Assembly (NCBI RefSeq): GCF_020731415.2
Contig: NZ_CP088276.1
Location: 248,001-312,000, forward strand
DNA from: Phyllobacterium sp. T1293
GTDB lineage: Bacteria > Pseudomonadota > Alphaproteobacteria > Rhizobiales > Rhizobiaceae
Direction: 5' to 3'
Length of the DNA: 64,000 nucleotides
Below, piece by piece: positions 53,734 to 62,342 of this stretch. A program made the translations under genes and the position numbers. The notes under the pieces were generated by a model. The model had not been told where the DNA came from. It saw only the letters and a program-made list of their open reading frames with translations, and did not search any database. Within the stretch, counting starts at the first letter, position 1. Each line of letters opens with the position of its first letter.

Positions 53734-54174
53734 ATGGATGTAGTCAACGACAATGAAGAGCATGGCGCGGTGATCGAGCACGCTCCGCTTGAAGCCGAGC
53801 AGATTGAGCCTGCGCTTGAGCCCGTTCTCTTTGCGATCAAGCGTCTGGAAGAAGTGGTTGAGCGCGAAACGCAGTTGCTGCTTGATGGTGAAACGATTGA
53901 TCTTGCCGAGATCAATTCGCACAAGAGCCGTGGCCTGCGCGACTTCAACAAGGCGATGAACAAAGCCGCGAAAACGGCGGGGATTCCGGCGTTGAAGTCA
54001 CTTCAGCCTATGCTTGATGCGCTGCGGCAGAAGCTGGATCGCAATTGCGATGCCATCAAGCTGCATCTGCGCGCCGTGACGGAGCTGACCGGCCTCATCC
54101 GCGATGCGCTTGAAACGCAGGAAGCCGATGGCACCTATACGGCCCAGCAGATGAGGAACGGGCAGGGCGCATGA
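53734..54174 (+). CDS. FlgN-like flagellar chaperone
   Basis: A 146-residue, mostly helical acidic protein. GGAGG at 53721 favours the ATG at 53734 over the earlier TTG and ATG. The sequence EPVLFAIKRLEEVVERETQLLLDGETIDLAEINSHKSRGLRDFNKAMNKAA follows FlgN, the chaperone of the hook-junction proteins FlgK and FlgL. It overlaps the next gene by 4 bp. Confidence 0.65.
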   Translation: MDVVNDNEEHGAVIEHAPLEAEQIEPALEPVLFAIKRLEEVVERETQLLLDGETIDLAEINSHKSRGLRDFNKAMNKAAKTAGIPALKSLQPMLDALRQKLDRNCDAIKLHLRAVTELTGLIRDALETQEADGTYTAQQMRNGQGA

Positions 54175-54656
54175 TCCGCATTGTCCTGATCGGTCTGTGG
54201 ATATGCGGCGTTGCGCTGGGATCGCTGTATTTTGCTGTATGGCAGAATTCGGCGACGGCGGCTATCTCATCCCAGAGCAAGGACATGCTCGATTTCGGCA
54301 AGACGGATGTCTTCAGCGTCCCGATTATTCTCGACGGCACGGTGGAAGGCTATATCGTTGTGCAGCTCGGCTATACGCTGGACAGCCGCGTGAAAGCCTC
54401 TGTCACGGTGCCGGTCGGACCGTTTATCAATGATGAAGTGTTCCGCCAGTTCTACGGCCACTTTTCCGATGTGAAAAATGTGCAGAAGGTTGAATTTGCC
54501 AGCGTCAAGCAATCAGTGATTGACGGCGTTAACGCGAAATTTCCGGAACCTCTGGTGCGCGACTTGCTTGTCGAGCAATTCAACTACATAACGGCCAAGG
54601 AAATCCGCGACCAGAACACCAAGGGCCTGCCGCGCCAGACGCCACCCGCGCCGTGA
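54171..54656 (+). CDS. Conserved membrane-anchored flagellar-operon protein, unknown function
   Basis: A 161-residue protein with one N-terminal helix (IVLIGLWICGVALGSLYFAVW) and a periplasmic domain rich in beta strands (VFSVPIILDGTVEGYIVVQLGYTLD). A helical C-terminus ends in a proline-rich tail. It is the last gene of the flhA operon. I do not recognise the family. Its topology recalls FliL, but sequence does not support that name. Confidence 0.6.
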   Translation: MIRIVLIGLWICGVALGSLYFAVWQNSATAAISSQSKDMLDFGKTDVFSVPIILDGTVEGYIVVQLGYTLDSRVKASVTVPVGPFINDEVFRQFYGHFSDVKNVQKVEFASVKQSVIDGVNAKFPEPLVRDLLVEQFNYITAKEIRDQNTKGLPRQTPPAP

Positions 54657-54660
54657 TCAA

Positions 54661-55044
54661 TCAGAGCGAATAGTATTTTCCGGCGAGCGCGCTCAGCACA
54701 GCCGCGCTTAGCGGCGTCACATTTGTATCCTCGATGAAGCGCACGCCGTAATCCCCGTCCTTGTGCCAGACGATTTCAGTCATCAGTGCGCCGCGATGCT
54801 GATCGTCAAACAGCCAGAACCGGTTAGGGACCGTGCAAGGCCCAACGGTTCTGATCCGTGCCCCGCCACCGGCGATATTATGGAAATGGCATTCGGTCAG
54901 AAACTGGCCGTCAAGCGTCGCAAGCTTTCCCGAGCGCAGGCGTGTGCGCTTGCGTTCCTGAATACGCTTTTCCGTCTTGTAGCCGGAATCTGTTGGTGGC
55001 ATCGATGGTCGGTCCAGCAAGGATTGATAGATCGGCGCGAGCAT
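54661..55044 (-). CDS. PilZ domain protein
   Basis: A 127-residue c-di-GMP-effector type protein. RxxxR is present in EKRIQERKRTR and the second motif in CHFHNIAGGGARIR. The usual D/N-x-S-x-x-G is here N-I-A-G-G-G (Ser to Ala). It converges with the flagellar operon, 4 bp apart, so it might act as a motility brake, but this is inferred from position. The start is uncertain: ATG at 55044 or 54999, neither with a good ribosome binding site. Confidence 0.75.
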   Translation of the reverse strand: MLAPIYQSLLDRPSMPPTDSGYKTEKRIQERKRTRLRSGKLATLDGQFLTECHFHNIAGGGARIRTVGPCTVPNRFWLFDDQHRGALMTEIVWHKDGDYGVRFIEDTNVTPLSAAVLSALAGKYYSL

Positions 55045-55197
55045 ATGTCTGTGTCACATATCTCCAACCGGTGGTTGTCCTTGATGGTCATAGTCTCAAA
55101 CCATTGCAAAACCGTTATACGGCATTTCATGTTGGGCAGGGTGGGTATTCGTTGCCCCGCTGGTTTGGCGGGACAACGGATAAGAATTGTACAATGC

Positions 55198-56463
55198 TCA
55201 GCGGCGCGGCAGGAGCTTCTGAACTTCGTCAGCAGCGTTGTTCAGGGCTTCTTCCGGTGTGGCCGACTGTTCGACAACACGCGACAGATTATCGACAATG
55301 GTCTGCGTTACCTTCACACCATTTGTACCGGGGAACGCATACCAGGGGATCATCCGGTTCATCTGGTTGAGGCCAGCCTGAAACAGCGGGTTCTGCTTGT
55401 AGAAATCGCCAAGATATTCCGGTGACTTTGCGGCAAGCTCATTGTTCGGCACATAACCAGTGCCGGGAACCACAACCGATGCGCCAAAGGGTCCGGCGGC
55501 AAACTTGGCAAATTTCCATGCGGCCTGCTGCTTGGCTGCATCCTTGGTGAGGATCACGACAGCGTTGCCACCGGTTGGCAGATGGCCTTTTTCCTGGTTG
55601 AGCAGCGGCAATGGTCCGGTGCGCATATCAAACTTGCTGCCGACATTCTTGATGGTGTTGCGCAGTGCGCCCGTTGTCTGGAAAGCAAAGCCCACCTTAC
55701 CGGCAACAAAGGCCTGTTCGCCCGCCTGCTTGGTCAAAACAGGCATGCCACCTTCCTTGACCAGACGGCTTACGAGATTGAAGGCGGCAATGCCTTCCGG
55801 ACCATTGAATGCGACCTTCTTCTCGTCAGGTGAAAGCATCGTACCACCGGCACCGAAAAGCAGCGCCGAAAACATCCAGTCATCGCCCTGCCAGCGGAAG
55901 TCGATACCCTCATTGCCATTGCCAAGCGCTTTGACCTTGGCGCCGAGTGCAATCACTTCGTCCCATGTCTTTGGTGGCTGGTCCGGATTGCCGCCGGCCT
56001 GCCGGATAAGATCGGCATTGTAATACATGATCGGATTGGAGGTGGCGAAGGCGAGGCCGACCTGCTGATCGCCAACCTGGGCAAGGCGCAGGATATTGTC
56101 GCTGAAACCCTGAGCGGCCATATCAGCCTCCTTGGCGATCAGCGGCTTCATGTCGATATTGACGCCGCGCTCGGCAATCATGCGCAGACGATTGAGACCG
56201 ATGAAGGTGACGTCAGGCATTTCAGCGGTACCGGCCTGGCGCAGGATCGTCTGGATGCCCTCTTCATAGGTGGCCGATGGGCTGACGAAGCTGATCTTGA
56301 TATCAGGGTTTTCTTCCATGAACTTCTTGGAGATGACGTCCATCACATCCTTGAAGAAACCCGGCATTGGGTAGTGTACGTTCAGGGTCGTCTCCGCCAA
56401 AGCGGGAGCACAGAACGCGGTGGCGATTGCGGCTGCCGCAATCGTCTTTCGGAAGAAGCTCAT
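55198..56463 (-). CDS. ABC transporter substrate-binding protein, family 1 (UgpB-like)
   Basis: Periplasmic binding protein of 421 residues with signal peptide (FRKTIAAAAIATAFCAPALA). It resembles family 1 sugar/glycerol-phosphate binding proteins: EENPDIKISFVSPSATYEEGIQTIL, then MYYNADLIRQAGGNPDQPPKTWDEV and the GHLPTGGNAVVIL segment. It is the last gene in the five-gene operon. The ligand is not predictable; the associated phosphoesterase suggests a phosphodiester such as glycerophosphoryl compounds. Confidence 0.82.
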   Translation of the reverse strand: MSFFRKTIAAAAIATAFCAPALAETTLNVHYPMPGFFKDVMDVISKKFMEENPDIKISFVSPSATYEEGIQTILRQAGTAEMPDVTFIGLNRLRMIAERGVNIDMKPLIAKEADMAAQGFSDNILRLAQVGDQQVGLAFATSNPIMYYNADLIRQAGGNPDQPPKTWDEVIALGAKVKALGNGNEGIDFRWQGDDWMFSALLFGAGGTMLSPDEKKVAFNGPEGIAAFNLVSRLVKEGGMPVLTKQAGEQAFVAGKVGFAFQTTGALRNTIKNVGSKFDMRTGPLPLLNQEKGHLPTGGNAVVILTKDAAKQQAAWKFAKFAAGPFGASVVVPGTGYVPNNELAAKSPEYLGDFYKQNPLFQAGLNQMNRMIPWYAFPGTNGVKVTQTIVDNLSRVVEQSATPEEALNNAADEVQKLLPRR

Positions 56464-56488
56464 TATTATCTCCTGGTCTTGGGAACAG

Positions 56489-57325
56489 TCAGCCTTTGAG
56501 GCCGGTGAGGGTTATGCCTTCGATGAAACGCCGCTGGGCCAACAGGAAAGCTGCGACGAGCGGCAGGGTGATGATGAGGGTTGCGGCCATCAGCGCCCCG
56601 TAATCGTCGCCCGCTTCCGCCGCGCGGAAGAACAGTAGCCCGAGAGGCGGGGTTGCGCGTTCGGTGCCGGTGATGACGATGAGCGGCCAGAACAGATCGT
56701 TCCAGTGAGCAACCACTGAGAAGATCGCAAAGGCTGTGACTGCGGGCCATGCATTGGGAACAATCACCCTGTTGACGATGGCGAGTTCCGACATGCCATC
56801 GAGACGGGCAGCGGCGATCAGATCATCCGGCATGGAGCGGAAGAATTGCAGGAACAGGAAGATACCGAAGACCGAGATGAAGAACGGTGCCGATAGGGCA
56901 AAATAGCTGTTCAGCATGCCGACCTTGTTCAACGCAACGTAAATAGGCAGGGCGGTTGCATGAATGGGGATGAGCAGCCCGAGCATGACAAGGGTCATCA
57001 TGGTTTGCGCAGCACGGAACCGCAGCTTTGCCATGGCATAGGCGCAGGGAATGGCGATGACCACCTGAAAGAAGAAGATAAGGCCGCACACGACCAATCC
57101 ATTCCACAGAAGCAGGCCCATCGGAACCCGGGTGAAGGCCTTGGCGAGATTTTCCCACAGCGCCCAGTGCTGCGGCAGCAATGTCAACGTCGAAGAGAAT
57201 ATTTCTTCGCGGGATTTGGCGGCGGTGGAGATCATCCAGATATAGGGGGCAAGGAAGACGAGTGCTCCCGCCGACAGGATGCCAAGGCGCAGATTGCGCA
57301 TGGAAAGGAGTGCGGTGCTACTCAT
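56489..57325 (-). CDS. Carbohydrate-type ABC permease (MalG/UgpE-like)
   Basis: Inner-membrane permease of 278 residues with six helices and the EAA loop AARLDGMSELAIVNRVIVPNAWPAV. N-terminal LGILSAGALVFLAPYIWMISTAAKSREEIF is typical of the family. It overlaps the partner permease by 4 bp. Confidence 0.9.
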   Translation of the reverse strand: MSSTALLSMRNLRLGILSAGALVFLAPYIWMISTAAKSREEIFSSTLTLLPQHWALWENLAKAFTRVPMGLLLWNGLVVCGLIFFFQVVIAIPCAYAMAKLRFRAAQTMMTLVMLGLLIPIHATALPIYVALNKVGMLNSYFALSAPFFISVFGIFLFLQFFRSMPDDLIAAARLDGMSELAIVNRVIVPNAWPAVTAFAIFSVVAHWNDLFWPLIVITGTERATPPLGLLFFRAAEAGDDYGALMAATLIITLPLVAAFLLAQRRFIEGITLTGLKG

Positions 57326-58269
57326 GTGTAATGCACCTTCTTGTCGAGAACACGGTACTGGATGAGCATCAGGACGATGAGGAAGGCGAGGAAGATCACG
57401 GTCATGGCGGAGGCATAGCCGACGCGTAGATAGACAAATCCCTCCTGATAGATGGTCCAGAGGAGGACTTCCGACGCCTTGTTCGGGCCGCCTTCAGTCA
57501 AGGTCTTGACGGTCTCGAACACCTTCACCGCATTGATCACACTGATTGTTGTGACGAACAGGGTTGTCGGTCCGAGCATGGGCCATGTGACAAGGCGAAA
57601 GCGCTCCCAGCTGCTCTTGGCACCATCGACTTCCGAGGCGGCGTAAAGCTCACGCGGGATTGCCGTGAGGCCCGCCAGAAACAGCACCATGTTGAATCCG
57701 ACCGACTGCCAGATACCGATGATCGCCAGGCTGATGAGTACCGTACTGCTGCTGCCAAGCCAGTTTGGACCGGCAATACCGAGCATTGACAGCATGGCAT
57801 TGACAGGGCCGATGGTCGGATGCAGCAGATATTGAAACACGGTGGCCATGGCGACCAGCAGGGAAGCGACGGGGAGGAAATAGACGGTACGGAAAAAGGC
57901 CCGCCCGCGTGTTTCACTCTCGATCAGCAGGGCCACGCCAAGGCCGATGAACACGGAAAAGGGTGTGACAATGGCCGCATAGACAGCGGTGTTCTTGAGC
58001 GAAATCAGAAACGTCCGGTCACTGAAAAGCTCGATGTAATTGTTGAGCCCGATAAATTGGAAGTCATCATAGCCCAGCTCGTAATTTGTCAGGCTGAAAA
58101 CAAAGACAGCAAGTGTCGGCAGCAATATCAGGGCGAAGATAAGAATGATTGCCGGAGCCGCCAGCTGCCATGCCACGCGCTCCTCGCGTTTTGCAGCGCG
58201 GATGGCGGCTTGTCTTGCAGTAGGGCGGGGAAGGTTGGCGTCGACAGCTATCTCACGCATTGACGGCAA
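57322..58269 (-). CDS. Carbohydrate-type ABC permease (MalF/UgpA-like)
   Basis: Permease of 315 residues. The N-terminal cytoplasmic segment of about 30 residues precedes the first helix (LAAPAIILIFALILLPTLAVFVFSL). The EAA loop is ASEVDGAKSSWERFRLVTWPML. It overlaps the ATPase gene by 17 bp and the other permease by 4 bp, so expression is likely coupled. Confidence 0.9.
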   Translation of the reverse strand: MPSMREIAVDANLPRPTARQAAIRAAKREERVAWQLAAPAIILIFALILLPTLAVFVFSLTNYELGYDDFQFIGLNNYIELFSDRTFLISLKNTAVYAAIVTPFSVFIGLGVALLIESETRGRAFFRTVYFLPVASLLVAMATVFQYLLHPTIGPVNAMLSMLGIAGPNWLGSSSTVLISLAIIGIWQSVGFNMVLFLAGLTAIPRELYAASEVDGAKSSWERFRLVTWPMLGPTTLFVTTISVINAVKVFETVKTLTEGGPNKASEVLLWTIYQEGFVYLRVGYASAMTVIFLAFLIVLMLIQYRVLDKKVHYT

Positions 58270-59407
58270 CCCTCACCGGATTGCGCAGCGGAACGCGCAA
58301 ACCATCGTCGCCGAAGACAAGACAGGCATCCTTGTCAACCTGCAATGTGACCGGCGACCCGGCAGCAAGGTGCGCGACATCGGCAGGTGCGGCCTTGACG
58401 ACAATACCATCCTCGGTGCCCGATACATCCGTTGTGACCAGCACTTCCGAGCCAAGGAACTCCAGCCGCGAAACCGTAGCGGCGATACCCTCTGCGCTTT
58501 GCGGTTTGAGCCTCATGCGCTCCGGCCTGATCCCAAGCCGAACCGCAGTTCCCACCGGGCCCGTAACCCCTTCGATCATGGACTTACCGCCGAAAAACAC
58601 TCTGCCATTTTCAGATGTAACGGCGTTGATGATGTTGATGCGCGGACTGCCAACGAATTTTGCCACTTCGATATGGCGTGGATCGTCATAGATTTGCGCA
58701 GGCGAAGCAAACTGCAGCACCTTGCCTCCCATCATGACCGCAACCCGGTCAGCCATGCTGAGCGCTTCGGACTGATCATGGGTAACGTAAATGGTCGGAA
58801 CGCCGGTACGCCGGTGCAGGTCGACGATCTCGGCGCGTGTATGCACCCGCAGATTGGCGTCAAGATTGGAAAGCGGCTCATCCATCAGGAAGACGCCGGG
58901 CTGGCGCACAAGCGCCCGTGCCAGCGCCACACGCTGCCGCTGCCCGCCGGACATCTGTCCGGGCTTCCGATCAAGCAGATGATCAATCTTGAGGCTGGTG
59001 GCCGTGGTCAATACCTGCTGTTTGATAGCGGCTTGCGTTGCCGCGCGGCCCGCCATGAAGCGACCAAGAAACGGCATCCGCTGCAGGGTGGAAAGCTTGC
59101 GCATGGCCAGCGGCACCGCAATGTTCTGTTCTGCGGTCAAATGCGGGTAGAGGGCATAGGACTGGAAGACCATCGACACGTTGCGGTCGGCAGGATGCTC
59201 CGCCGTAATCTCGCGCTCCCCCATCCAGATGCTGCCGGTATCGCCGTGATCAAGACCGGCGGCAATGCGCAGCAAGGTGCTCTTGCCGCAGCCTGATGGC
59301 CCGACCAGTGCTATGAATTCACCGTCCTCGGCTTCTATGCTGACATCGTCAAGAATGCTGTTGGAGCCATAGGATTTGGAGATATTTCTCAGGGCAAACG
59401 CGCTCAT
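58253..59407 (-). CDS. Carbohydrate-type ABC ATPase (UgpC/MsmK-like)
   Basis: ATPase of 384 residues. Walker A is GPSGCGKSTLLR, signature MSGGQRQRVALARAL, Walker B VFLMDEPLSNLDA, H-loop VTHDQSEALSMADR. A C-terminal TOBE-type regulatory domain (from about residue 240; FVGSPRINIINA, then GIRPERMRLKPQ) follows. It overlaps the phosphoesterase gene by 4 bp. Confidence 0.93.
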   Translation of the reverse strand: MSAFALRNISKSYGSNSILDDVSIEAEDGEFIALVGPSGCGKSTLLRIAAGLDHGDTGSIWMGEREITAEHPADRNVSMVFQSYALYPHLTAEQNIAVPLAMRKLSTLQRMPFLGRFMAGRAATQAAIKQQVLTTATSLKIDHLLDRKPGQMSGGQRQRVALARALVRQPGVFLMDEPLSNLDANLRVHTRAEIVDLHRRTGVPTIYVTHDQSEALSMADRVAVMMGGKVLQFASPAQIYDDPRHIEVAKFVGSPRINIINAVTSENGRVFFGGKSMIEGVTGPVGTAVRLGIRPERMRLKPQSAEGIAATVSRLEFLGSEVLVTTDVSGTEDGIVVKAAPADVAHLAAGSPVTLQVDKDACLVFGDDGLRVPLRNPVRVAVNA

Positions 59408-60234
59408 GCGGCACTCTCCGGTGCTTTAGGCGCACGCGGATAGACCTCTTCGATAACGTCATCGAGGACAAAGCGGGACAAGGTATCAATTTCGACAATC
59501 TCGGTTTTAACCGTATCGGTCAGTGTATGGATCGCTGCACCGAGAATGCGCTTGCCGGGCATATCCGGCACCATATCCCCGACGGTGAAGGAAGAGGCCG
59601 GTGCCCAGACAAGGCTGGTGCCATTGTGTGCGCCTTGCCATGCGCAATGCAGATGTCCGCTGGCATGCAGAGCCACATCATATTCTGCAAAAAGCGCCAG
59701 AAGCTTCTTGCGTGGGGCAGGACGGACGCTCCAATAGCCAGTCTCGCCTTCATCGGCAGTATCAACAAAAAGCGGCTTGTGCGCGAAGACGGCAATGCGG
59801 CGGTCCGCTGCTTCGGCGAGCACATCTTCAAGCCAGTCAAATTGCGCTGCCTCCTCCAGACTATCATTGCCGAGAATGAGGCTGTTGAGGCCCACCAGCC
59901 GCCAGCCATCCACATCATGAAACCAGCGGTCGGGCCCGACCATTTCGCGCCAGCGGTCTATCCGTGTCGCGTTAACAGGTTGGGGACTTGCAGGCATGTG
60001 GCCGATATCGTGATTGCCGGGCAGGCTCAGAACCGGAGCGGTAAGCTCGTTGAGCAACCTGACGGAAAAGGCAAGGTCGTCCTCAATATCCGCGCCATCG
60101 ATGGAAAGGTCCCCCGTATGGATAATCAGATCCGGTTTCTGGTCTGTCACCCATTGCGCCAGTGGCGCCCAATTCGGATTGAAGTGTTCCTTGCCGGGGC
60201 TGAGGTGCGTGTCGGTAATCTGGATGATCTTCAC
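59404..60234 (-). CDS. Metallophosphoesterase (GpdQ/CpdA-like phosphodiesterase)
   Basis: A 276-residue class III phosphodiesterase. Metal-binding motifs are ITDTHLS (D-x-H), HTGDLSIDG (GD), LPGNHDIG (GNHD), AHKPL and SGHLHCAW (GHxH). The open frame is longer, but homology starts at MKIIQITDTHLS, so I use the GTG at 60234. As first gene of the ABC operon it may hydrolyse imported glycerophosphodiesters; cyclic nucleotides are an alternative substrate. Confidence 0.82.
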   Translation of the reverse strand: MKIIQITDTHLSPGKEHFNPNWAPLAQWVTDQKPDLIIHTGDLSIDGADIEDDLAFSVRLLNELTAPVLSLPGNHDIGHMPASPQPVNATRIDRWREMVGPDRWFHDVDGWRLVGLNSLILGNDSLEEAAQFDWLEDVLAEAADRRIAVFAHKPLFVDTADEGETGYWSVRPAPRKKLLALFAEYDVALHASGHLHCAWQGAHNGTSLVWAPASSFTVGDMVPDMPGKRILGAAIHTLTDTVKTEIVEIDTLSRFVLDDVIEEVYPRAPKAPESAA

Positions 60235-60583
60235 GGGATATCTCTTTCGTAAAATCAAATACGGGGCATCTGAAAATCGGACGTCGGTTATGTGCATAGC
60301 TGTGCGAAGCCAAGCCGCTCGAACGATCTGGCGTTGAGCCTTCATAGGCTTGGTCTGTGACGCCAGCGTTTCAGGCTGGTGACAGTTCAATGAACGTATC
60401 TGCGGTTGCGGGAGGTATTTGACAGAAACGGCGGGCGCGCTTGCAGCCCATAAAAGCGGTGAACAATTGCATTGTTCACCATAAATATTTACACCTTATC
60501 AACCTCGGTCTCCATAGTCTGAGCGCGTGCCCGGTCAGCTGGTCTGCACCCTTCATCCGTCTTTTTGAACCGGAGATTCCGCA
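60235..60583. promoter_or_regulatory. Divergent regulatory region
   Basis: There is no gene in these 349 bases between the phosphoesterase/ABC operon and the carboxypeptidase gene. It holds the 23-bp palindrome at 60458-60480. A TTGACA at 60419-60424 lacks a correctly spaced -10. Confidence 0.45.
60458..60480. promoter_or_regulatory. Perfect 10-3-10 palindrome, probable operator
   Basis: GGTGAACAAT, spacer TGC, ATTGTTCACC. The arms are exact reverse complements, and there is no U-run, so a dimeric repressor or activator site is more likely than a terminator. It lies 104 bp before the carboxypeptidase start and 224 bp before the phosphoesterase start. No regulator gene is adjacent. Confidence 0.65.
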
Positions 60584-61858
60584 ATGCCGCTTGGTCTCGC
60601 TTATCAAAGCCTGTTGAGCCGTTTGAGAGTTCTGGTTGCAGGCATCGCCTGTCTGGCTGTTGGGCTTCCAGTGGTCGCGCAGGCTGCCGAGCAGCCCTGG
60701 TTTGTTCTTGATGTTTCCACCGGAAAAGTGCTGGGCGAGGGCAATGCAAACACGCCGCATGGGCCTGCCTCGCTGGCAAAGATGATGACGCTTTACCTGA
60801 CATTCGAGGCGATCAGGAAGGGCAGGCTGCATTGGGACGACAGAATTGCCGTATCGGCGAATGCCGCGCGCAAAGTTCCGGCAAAGCTCTGGATGCGGGC
60901 CGGGGATACGCTGAGCGTGCGTGAAGCTGTCAACGGCATGATTATCCTTTCCGCCAATGACGCGGCGTCTGCCATGGGCGAACACCTTGGCGGAACGGAA
61001 GCGCGCTTTGCCCAGCAGATGACCATGCGCGGGCGCCAGCTTGGCCTCAGGAACACGGTTTTCCGCAATGCATCGGGGCTAACCGAGAAAGGTCAGTCGA
61101 CAACGGCACGGGACATGGCGACGTTGGGCGTGGCTGTGATGCGGGATTTTCCGAAAGAATATGGCCTTTTCTCCCAACGCTCTTTTGTTTTTCGCGGCAA
61201 GCAGATCAATGGCCACAATAATCTGATGTACCGCTATGCCGGGGTTGACGGTATCAAAACAGGCTATACGGATGCGGCTGGTTTCAATCTGGTGTCGTCA
61301 TTCACCGACAGGAACCGGCACATTGTCGGCGTTGTTCTTGGCGGCAAAACCGGCCGTTCGCGCGATGACCGGATGGCACAGCTTCTGGATCAGTACATGC
61401 CGATGGCAAGCGATGGCTCGAAGCGGAGCCGCGATCTTGTCGCTGGCAATGCCGTCGCTGGAACAAATCCCGTTGTTGCGTCGGCAATCCCGCTTCCGCG
61501 CGCTGCAGACAGATCAGCCGTGGTTGCACAGCGTAAACCCGGTATTGCCGAACTGATTGATGAATCGAAGATTGAGCAGGGTGACGGCGGGCTGGAACCT
61601 TTGAAGACGCCAGCGCAGTGGAATATTCAGATTGGCGCAGTGGATACCCGTGCCGATGCCAACCGGCTGCTCGGCAGGGCCGATAAACTCGTCCATGCGA
61701 TCCTGCCGGGAGCCAAGGGCTATATTGAACCGGCATCAAAGCGCGGTGCGCAGCTTTATCGTGTCCGGTTCGGCGGGTTCAGCGATGCGCAGGCTGCAAG
61801 CGCCGCCTGTTCCGAATTGAAGCGCCGTTCCTTTGCCTGCATCGCGTCACGCAATTAA
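60584..61858 (+). CDS. D-alanyl-D-alanine carboxypeptidase with SPOR domain
   Basis: Penicillin-binding protein of 424 residues that trims pentapeptide stems in the periplasm. Signal peptide LVAGIACLAVGLPVVAQAA. Active-site motifs: S-x-x-K in GPASLAKMM (about residue 65), S-x-N in LSANDAAS, K-T-G in GIKTGYTDAAG. A C-terminal SPOR domain (WNIQIGAVDTRADANRLLG, then YRVRFGGFSDAQAASAAC) probably targets it to septal glycan. It is monocistronic. Confidence 0.92.
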   Translation: MPLGLAYQSLLSRLRVLVAGIACLAVGLPVVAQAAEQPWFVLDVSTGKVLGEGNANTPHGPASLAKMMTLYLTFEAIRKGRLHWDDRIAVSANAARKVPAKLWMRAGDTLSVREAVNGMIILSANDAASAMGEHLGGTEARFAQQMTMRGRQLGLRNTVFRNASGLTEKGQSTTARDMATLGVAVMRDFPKEYGLFSQRSFVFRGKQINGHNNLMYRYAGVDGIKTGYTDAAGFNLVSSFTDRNRHIVGVVLGGKTGRSRDDRMAQLLDQYMPMASDGSKRSRDLVAGNAVAGTNPVVASAIPLPRAADRSAVVAQRKPGIAELIDESKIEQGDGGLEPLKTPAQWNIQIGAVDTRADANRLLGRADKLVHAILPGAKGYIEPASKRGAQLYRVRFGGFSDAQAASAACSELKRRSFACIASRN

Positions 61859-61943
61859 AATCAGACGGCTTTTCACTTTAAATCAGACGAATGGAAGCGG
61901 CCACCGACCGCTTTGTCTGTTGGGTGCCTGCCTTGCGGACAGA

Positions 61944-62111
61944 TCAGCCTCTCTCCCTTTGACCACCCGAATAAGACCGAACGGGAATGTCGAGGGTATG
62001 GATCAACGGGTCGATACCCAGATCAACCAGTTGATCCATTGGCAGGCTGTTGAGTTCGGCAATGGTGCGGCGCGCATTGCGCCAGGCAATATAGTTGCGA
62101 TAAATATTCAT
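61944..62111 (-). CDS. DUF1127 (YjiS-like) small protein
   Basis: A 55-residue basic protein: MNIYRNYIAWRNARRTIAEL then LPMDQLVDLGIDPL, the DUF1127 pattern of an Arg-rich helix and a D-L-G-I motif. The ATG at 62111 is preferred since GAGG lies 7 nt upstream; an ATG two codons earlier is too close. Alphaproteobacterial members include RNA-binding and phosphate- or stress-related small proteins, but the role here is unknown. Confidence 0.82.
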   Translation of the reverse strand: MNIYRNYIAWRNARRTIAELNSLPMDQLVDLGIDPLIHTLDIPVRSYSGGQRERG

Positions 62112-62342
62112 CTTCATACCTCGTCTTTGTTCATCGAATAAACAGGGACCTTGAAAGGCTCCTGTGAACACGATGGAGTATGCGCGGCAGCGTCAAAACA
62201 CGGTATCTCATTTGACCGAAGAGATTGCCTGATCCTCCGAGAGTTAGGCGCCGATGCTGACCCTGCTCATGTTCGTCGCGGCCAATTTTCATGCTGGCGA
62301 ACTGCCTGCACTCGCTGGCCGCGTCGTTGATGCCTGCGACTG
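62112..62342. promoter_or_regulatory. Upstream region of the DUF1127 gene
   Basis: These 231 bases hold no gene. A near-palindrome, CAGG-GA-CCTT-GA-AAGG-CT-CCTG (62144-62165), lies 33 bp before the DUF1127 start. It includes the 16-mer GACCTTGAAAGGCTCC that also occurs at 6382-6397. Confidence 0.4.

Noticed and set aside
58145..59296. Plus-strand open frame of 383 residues antisense to the ABC ATPase and permease
   Set aside because: The opposite strand has unambiguous Walker and signature motifs; the long antisense frame is a by-product of codon bias.
60419..60447. TTGACA at 60419 as a promoter for the carboxypeptidase gene
   Set aside because: No acceptable -10 hexamer at 16-18 bp; the nearest AT-rich hexamer (CATAAA) is 24 bp away.
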